Source: Acanthochlamys bracteata (lineage: Eukaryota; Streptophyta; Magnoliopsida; Pandanales; Velloziaceae). Taken from it: a stretch of DNA of 64,000 nucleotides. Location: assembly GCA_019914995.1 (NCBI GenBank), contig CM034140.1, positions 3,348,001 to 3,412,000 of the forward strand, in the 5' to 3' direction. Position 1 is the stretch's first letter. Every line of letters begins with the position of its first letter. A program made the translations under genes and the position numbers. Below the pieces are notes generated by a model. It ran no database searches, was not told the DNA's origin, and saw nothing but the letters and a program-made list of their open reading frames with translations. Of the stretch, positions 58,241 to 64,000 are shown piece by piece.

Positions 58241-59884
58241 CTAAAAAAATAAAAAATAAAGATACATATAATATACCGTACATACAAAAAGTACGGCAGA
58301 CACAAATACTGGAGCTTGCTCCTGAACCATAAGTTCTAGAAGTACTAGCTACTGATGTCAGTTAAAATCAAAGTTAAACATTTTGTTATCAATTACTACA
58401 TGCCTATGATTGTATGATATAACCAAACGCGTTTTTAGGTAGATATAAATTAATGTATATAGTTGCCTCTTTATTTTTTGACAAATTGTGCAGTTGCTAA
58501 GTGTTCTCAACAACATTCCAACAAGAAATCAATTTGGTTATAATAGTTAGAAATTTGATCCAACAAAAATAAACTAAATATATCAAGTTGGTTTCATGCT
58601 GCCAATGCCATGGAATAAACACAATCAAATATTACTTCTCCAATAATGGGAATTTTTTTAAAAAAAAGAACTAGAGCCTATACAAGTTCAAGAACAAATA
58701 TTCATGAAATATTTAAAAGGACTTTCTTGGTTTAGTCAACTAGTGTAGTATCAATACATGGGCTGTATTTGTTGGAAGCCCATCAACAAGTATTAGTATA
58801 GACATTACGAATTCGATTAAACAAGTTTGCATCTAATAATGTAAAGTTTAAACAATTGATTTTTATAAAACAACCTCAAAGGTACACAGAATCCACTTGA
58901 CAGTTGACACAGCTGGTACTTAAGGAATGAAATGATTACAAGTTCTAGCTTAGCAAAATATAGAAAAATATGAGCATTAATTAAAGTAATTAAGTCAGCG
59001 CAGCAATATCAAAACCTTGGTGCATGTACATTGACAAATCAATTTCATTAATTAATTTGTATATTGAAATTTGACTTTCATTTGGGTTTGATATAAGTTG
59101 TCCACTAACACAACGAGATACAGTAAGAATGTGTTGGGTCACGAACTGATCGAATTAGCTAGCCAATAATGGTTCTTTCTAAAGAAAGTATTCAATAATC
59201 AATATCAGATTAATGAATTATATCATGAATACAACTCCTTGCTTTATTATCAATATTATTATTAATATTATTATTATAAGATACGAATTTGTTCAACTTC
59301 GAAAAAGCAATAATCAGTGAGTTACTAAAGCTCAAACAACTTTTAAAACCAAAATTCATTAAAGTACATTTCTCCCAAGTTGGCAAGCTCTGATATCAGT
59401 GTTCTTTTAATTTCTATCCAAAAAATAAGAAATAAGAACGGATGTTACGCCGAATAGAATAGCAACTAACACGGAGCCATTTAATTCTAGCCCAGGCCCA
59501 GTTTAGTCGTCATAGAAACTAGTTACGCTTATGTGGCTTGCGTCCAGCACCTTTGGCCCATTCATGCTTTCAGGCTTATAAATTTCTGTTAGTTTCTTTC
59601 AATAAATTTTTATTGAGCAACTCCGGCTTGGTTTATTTAAATTTTAGGGCATGTTTGACTGTATTTTTATATGCTTATTTTATCGCCATTCAAAATTTGT
59701 TTGTTCAAAAACGTTGTATGCTAGTTAAAAAAAATTTTAAATTTGATAAAAATATAAATAAATTTATATCTAAAATTTTTTTATATATAATTTGTATTAT
59801 AGTTTTAAGCAAGAAAAAGAACAACTCATAGTTAGAAATTCAACCAAATAAAAAAGTTTATTTTAAATGATCTCAAAATAACTC

Positions 59885-60125
59885 GAGTCATGTTTGAAAA
59901 AGTTTTTTTTAACAAACTTTTTATTTACGTTTTTTAATAAATTTTAAAATATTTTGTAAAATTTTTTTAAAAATTAATAATACAAAAAATTTTAGATCAT
60001 AAAATCCTTTTATTAATTATTTTTATTATTTTTTTAAATTAAAAAAATAAAACTTATTTTTTAAAAATTTCTAAAATATTTTTGTATTTTCAAAAAATTC
60101 TTTTCCAATAATCAATTTCAAACAT
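59885..60125. repeat. AT-rich MITE-like repeat, copy 6
   Basis: Bounded by GTCATGTTTGAAAAAG and AATTTCAAACATCTCC, inverted over TGTTTGAAA/TTTCAAACA. It is closest to copy 3. Confidence 0.6.
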
Positions 60126-61555
60126 CTCCTCATTCACCGTATAATGTTTGGGATTAATTTTTAAAAAAGGGTAATATTATGAATTCCACCCTGTATCCCA
60201 TCCACACGTCTCGTTTATCAACAAATAATATAGTTTCATATGAGCAGATCATAAAATTGATTGATGAGACGTTTAATAATATATGTGAGATATGAAATAT
60301 TTTTATTTAATAAATAATTTGTCTTCTCGTTCCTCTCTTGTATAAGACTGAGGTCTACTTCTAAAGTTCCAATGCCTGCTATATTGACTGCTAATAGCCT
60401 AATATATTATTGGTTTGACATAAAATAATAAAGAAAACCATTGAACAATTTGGGGGAAGATATTAAATTGAGTCCAGATTTTAATTGATAGATACAGATA
60501 TGAGATAGAGCATCTGTATTCGAAATGAATTATTTGATAAGAACTTGTTAATTAATATATTTCAAATCCGGCAGAAAACTTAGGCTCCCTCTAATTATGT
60601 GGTACAATAAAGTAGGTGCTTTAAATGATATGAAATAAAAACATAAAAAGTATATATTTTAAAAGTATTTTCATAGATTTAGTTAAAACACTTTTACTCA
60701 AAGTGAAATAAAACTAAAAATAATGTTTACGATAAACGGCAGTTGTTTGCATTTTTAGCTAAACAAAACATGGAACAAGATACCTTATCTTGGAAAGCCA
60801 AAGCATATATTATCGCATGATTGTTAAATGCTACTGTTCCAATTACTGCTTAACGCGTAGTCTTTCAGGCACTTATTAATTAACAGAATTCGTTAGTTTC
60901 CTGCAATTACTCAGTATGGGATTATCTGGTCTTACTTCAAATTTTAATAGAAATCACGAGGAGAATAAATAACTCTAAGCGGCCAACTTTGAATACCAAG
61001 AAGTAAGTAATGACGCTTTAGAATTGACAACAACCTCGTTCTTTGTCCAAGTTATGTTATAAATCTCGTAGTCGTTGGCAAAGGTTCAGTTTTAGAAGAA
61101 TCTAAAGTCTAATATTCTCTAGTCAATATTATTTGCAACGCCTAAAGACGGACACAAATTGTCTGTTCAACGAAAGTGTTTGATGCATGGTCTGCCGAAA
61201 AAATTGTAACTCAAGTCAAGACCTTTGTTTTTTATATCATCAGCCAAATACGAAGTGTTTATTCTTTAAAATAACAATATATTGGTTACGATCATTATTA
61301 TTATATTGTTTAAGCACCTAAATTTCGGTTAGTTCATTTCACATAATATTGGAGTTTGAACGCCACGGGCTTGTTTAATTAGAGGAAATTATTTACCTAC
61401 GAAGCGCTGTTTTTTCAATATCCTTTACGTGCTTCCTCATCAACGCGGGATGCTCGACTTCAGAGGAAGGATATTATTATTGCTGACAGTTTATTTTATT
61501 GGGTTAGTCATCACTGGTCCTCGTTAATGAACAGGGAAACGCAGTCATAATTTTT

Positions 61556-61715
61556 AGGAAGTGTTTAGAATTATTTATAAAAATATATTTTTATTTAAAA
61601 AAATTAATTAAAATAAGTACAAATAAAATTTTATTAAATATTATAAAAATTTATTATAAAATATGAAGTTGAAAAATTATATATATTTTTAAAAAGCACA
61701 GCTAAACATATAGTT
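61556..61715. repeat. AT-rich MITE-like repeat, copy 7
   Basis: A shorter copy starting GGAAGTGTTTAGAATTATT and ending CAGCTAAACATA. The interior follows the family pattern but lacks part of the middle. Confidence 0.45.
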
Positions 61716-62408
61716 AATGAACAAAAAGAATGAGATTTTAATTTTGACTGCCTCCTTAAGTAGCACTTTGGAGTTTCAAGTCAAAGTTTGATTTTGAAAC
61801 TTCATGACTGTAGATCTCACAATTGCTTTGTACTTATATGTATACTCTCTCAAGCATGTAGCTAACATACGTACTCAACGTCTTGACAACAGCTTCTTGC
61901 TTTCCATAAAGTCGTAGATATTTTGTGTAAACTAAAATCACAAAATATATGTTTCCACGTATAAAACAGAATAGCATAAGAAAAAAATTACTAACGTTTA
62001 TCTATAGCTATATTTTTCTTTTACGAGTTCTTTTAACGTAAGGAGTTTTTCCAAAATAATAATAATAACTCGCTATAATTATATTAGAGATACTTTTTTA
62101 AATTGCATCCGTTGAAAATCCAAATAGCTACTAATTTATAAAAAGTAAAGTAATTTCTCTCATAAAAAAATCACCTCTTTAATATAGTAAGTACCAAATA
62201 ATTATTCATATATTGAAATAACTATCAAGTTAATACTAAACTTCTAGTTCAACTCGAGCTAGTTCTCACTCATCGTACTTCTGCTACGTACTACATACAA
62301 TTTCAAGCGAGAGCTGCTCGAGGTACGCAAGTCACATGTATTTATGATATCATATATCTGCATATATATCGCGTTCGTGAAGACACCGAATCACGTACGT
62401 GAAGTACT

Positions 62409-63463
62409 TCAATATGAAAAAAGATCAAATGCATCCAGTTCATATGTATAGCTCGTCCCATCAATGTCTGTATCAGAAATGTTTTCTTCTGCCAAAGCTA
62501 GTCTCATCCAGAGCGTATCGTCGTTGAGGAAAGGATCGTGCGCTGCTTCTTCTGAAAGAATCGTAACGTCGATAATGTCTTGCTGATCATGGGCAGAAAA
62601 TGGTGAAGAATAGCTAGGAAATTCGGCTATTTGGTTCTGATCGTTAACGTGGATCGTCGAAGTCACTGAAGATTCCCTTGGAGATGAATCTATAACAACA
62701 GGAGAGCTGCTGCTCATATCCATAGCGTTGCAGGTGTGTTTCATGCTATAGGTTACAATAAAGTTTGCAGGTTTTTCATGATCATCGTCAATTTGCTGCA
62801 CTGTTTTCATTGCTTTGCAACCTTGATCTTCTTTACTTGTGCATCTGTAGTAACTCCTGAAAATGAAAATTATAATTTCGCGATGAAATTTATCTGTAGT
62901 AACATCTGTAGCAAATGATCAATGAGCAGATACAAAGTAATTAATCTTGTCAAGGAAATTGGAAAGTTACCTTTGAAAGTTGGAGCCTTTTATCCATTTC
63001 TGTCCGTACTTCCTCCACTGATACCCATCAAGATGTGGCGTAGATGTCACCGTACTCCATGAATCAGCAGGTAGCCTTCTGCATTTGGGTGAAACTTAAA
63101 ACCTTGAGATCATCATTGATCAATCTTTGAAAATTAAAGATTCAAACTCTCATTTACGTACCTTCTAACATAGCGAGTAGAATGTCCAGCACTACTGTTG
63201 TCTTTATCATCAGACTCCGATCTTCTCCGTTTCTTTTCTGGCGACACCAATAGCACTCGTTCTTGATGATCGGCTCTCAGAGACGAAGACGGAAGCGAAG
63301 TAATTGCAGCTGTGAGCGACTGAATTGCCTTATCAAAGATACTGCTGGCAATATCCGGCTGGTTAAGCATCGGCATCAGCACCACTCGCAACTGCTCTAT
63401 GAGCTCCTGACCTCGCGCCAAATTCTCAAGCGCTAAATCAAAATCTTGAACACTGTTTTCCAT
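62409..63463 (-). CDS. Group III WRKY transcription factor (second copy)
   Basis: Three exons, 285 aa: 63162-63463, 62971-63078, 62409-62856. The N-terminal third is leucine-rich (MENSVQDFDLALENLA), as in the WRKY54/70 and WRKY30/53 branches. A basic segment (EKKRRR) may act as nuclear signal. The domain has WRKYGQK at 122-128 and a zinc finger C142-x7-C150-x26-H177-x-C179, three residues longer between the second cysteine and the histidine than in the first copy. The C-terminus is acidic. Intron positions and phases equal those of the gene at 53923, which shows common descent, though the two proteins have diverged strongly outside the domain. WRKYs bind W-boxes in the nucleus. Arabidopsis relatives at the matching position control salicylate responses and senescence. 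Confidence 0.94.
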
Positions 63464-64000
63464 TGTTATTTCTATCTTCCCTCTAATCGAGTAGCCAGCT
63501 ATACTATCTAGTTAGTGTATAGAAGGAACTGCTGGTCACAACAAAGTGAAGTTAGCGAGTGGCGTTAAACATATATATACTAGTTCAGAAAACTTGGGCA
63601 GTTGAAGACTTCATTTTTTTTAATATTGAAGGTCTTTCTATTGGGATTTCTGCTTCTTTGAATATAAAACCAAAAATTTGTACTACACTTACGTGTGACG
63701 AATATAAAGTTTCCAAAATACATCAAACAATGAGAAAGGTCTGTTCTTTTATTAAGTGACCTGTCCTCTGTCCAGGAAAGTTACGATACGCGGGAATCTT
63801 GACTGCTAATGATAATGATTGGATGTAGTTAGAGTACATGGGTTTTTGATTGATTGATTTATCAAATATTAATGACAAAACGTAGTACGTTCATATTGCA
63901 TACGTGAAACCTTGCCGGAGACAGAAGGTCGACGGAAACCGGCATTATACAAGTGAAACAACCACCATATACAGTACGTCTGATAGTGAGCTTCTATATG
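63464..64000 (-). promoter_or_regulatory. Upstream region of the second WRKY gene
   Basis: Contains a TATATATA run at about 63572, an ACGTG-TGACG composite site (63691-63700; ABRE-like core next to a TGACG site) and a TTGACT W-box (63799-63804). The site types suit a stress-regulated, self-regulated WRKY gene, but all are short and may occur by chance. Confidence 0.35.

Larger units (their letters stand above)
55835..62408. other. Large gene-poor interval between the two WRKY genes
   Basis: About 6.5 kb of A/T-rich DNA. Four AT-rich MITE-like copies lie in it (56428, 58028, 59885, 61556). The 66-aa frame at 57854-58054 is GC-richer than its surroundings but matches nothing I know. No other gene, relic or RNA is recognised. 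Confidence 0.5.

Overview
The window is nuclear DNA from a flowering plant, most probably a eudicot. The evidence is AT-rich intergenic DNA, GT-AG introns, and plant-restricted families: type I lipid-transfer proteins, an ATL RING-H2 protein, a dirigent protein, a vacuolar sorting receptor and group III WRKY factors. The species cannot be told from the sequence. I see no tRNA, rRNA, CRISPR array or bacterial-type operon.

Layout. From 0.4 to 10.2 kb, two lipid-transfer protein genes with identical exon structure flank a transposon-rich block. That block holds a MULE-like MITE, a 2.57-kb CACTA element carrying a captured alkaline ceramidase gene, and an internally deleted chromodomain LTR retrotransposon. 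From 11 to 14 kb lies a broken copy of an XAP5/XCT (FAM50) gene. MITEs fill 14.8-16.7 kb. An ATL-type RING-H2 gene is at 18.3-18.8 kb, and a hAT MITE with a perfect 8-bp target duplication is at 19.6-20.4 kb. A dead locus at 21.2-22.2 kb fuses part of a dehydrin gene to a phytocyanin gene. A dirigent gene is at 23.6-24.1 kb and an RLCK-type pseudokinase gene at 28.7-31.6 kb. A TRIM element and a copia gag relic follow at 32.5-33.8 kb.

The right half holds a complete 12-exon vacuolar sorting receptor gene (36.1-40.7 kb, minus) and a plastid-type NAD-dependent glycerol-3-phosphate dehydrogenase gene (43.2-46.6 kb, plus). A decayed PPR gene follows (48.3-50.9 kb), split by a second TRIM copy with a perfect 5-bp target duplication. 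Two group III WRKY genes lie at 53.9-55.4 and 62.4-63.5 kb, both minus. From memory, the order GPDH - PPR - WRKY - WRKY matches Arabidopsis At2g40690 - At2g40720 - At2g40740 - At2g40750, so this half looks like conserved ancestral gene order in which the PPR gene has died.

The genes do not form one pathway. Several have defence links: the lipid-transfer proteins, the dirigent protein, the ATL protein, the glycerol-3-phosphate dehydrogenase (the Arabidopsis SFD1/GLY1 type acts in systemic resistance) and the WRKYs. I found no previously undescribed multi-gene system. The most novel material is gene shuffling: the CACTA-borne ceramidase, which is still open and spliceable but lacks the C-terminal zinc ligands, and the dehydrin::phytocyanin fusion between hAT-like ends. 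A possible in-frame alternative last exon in the dehydrogenase gene also deserves a check.
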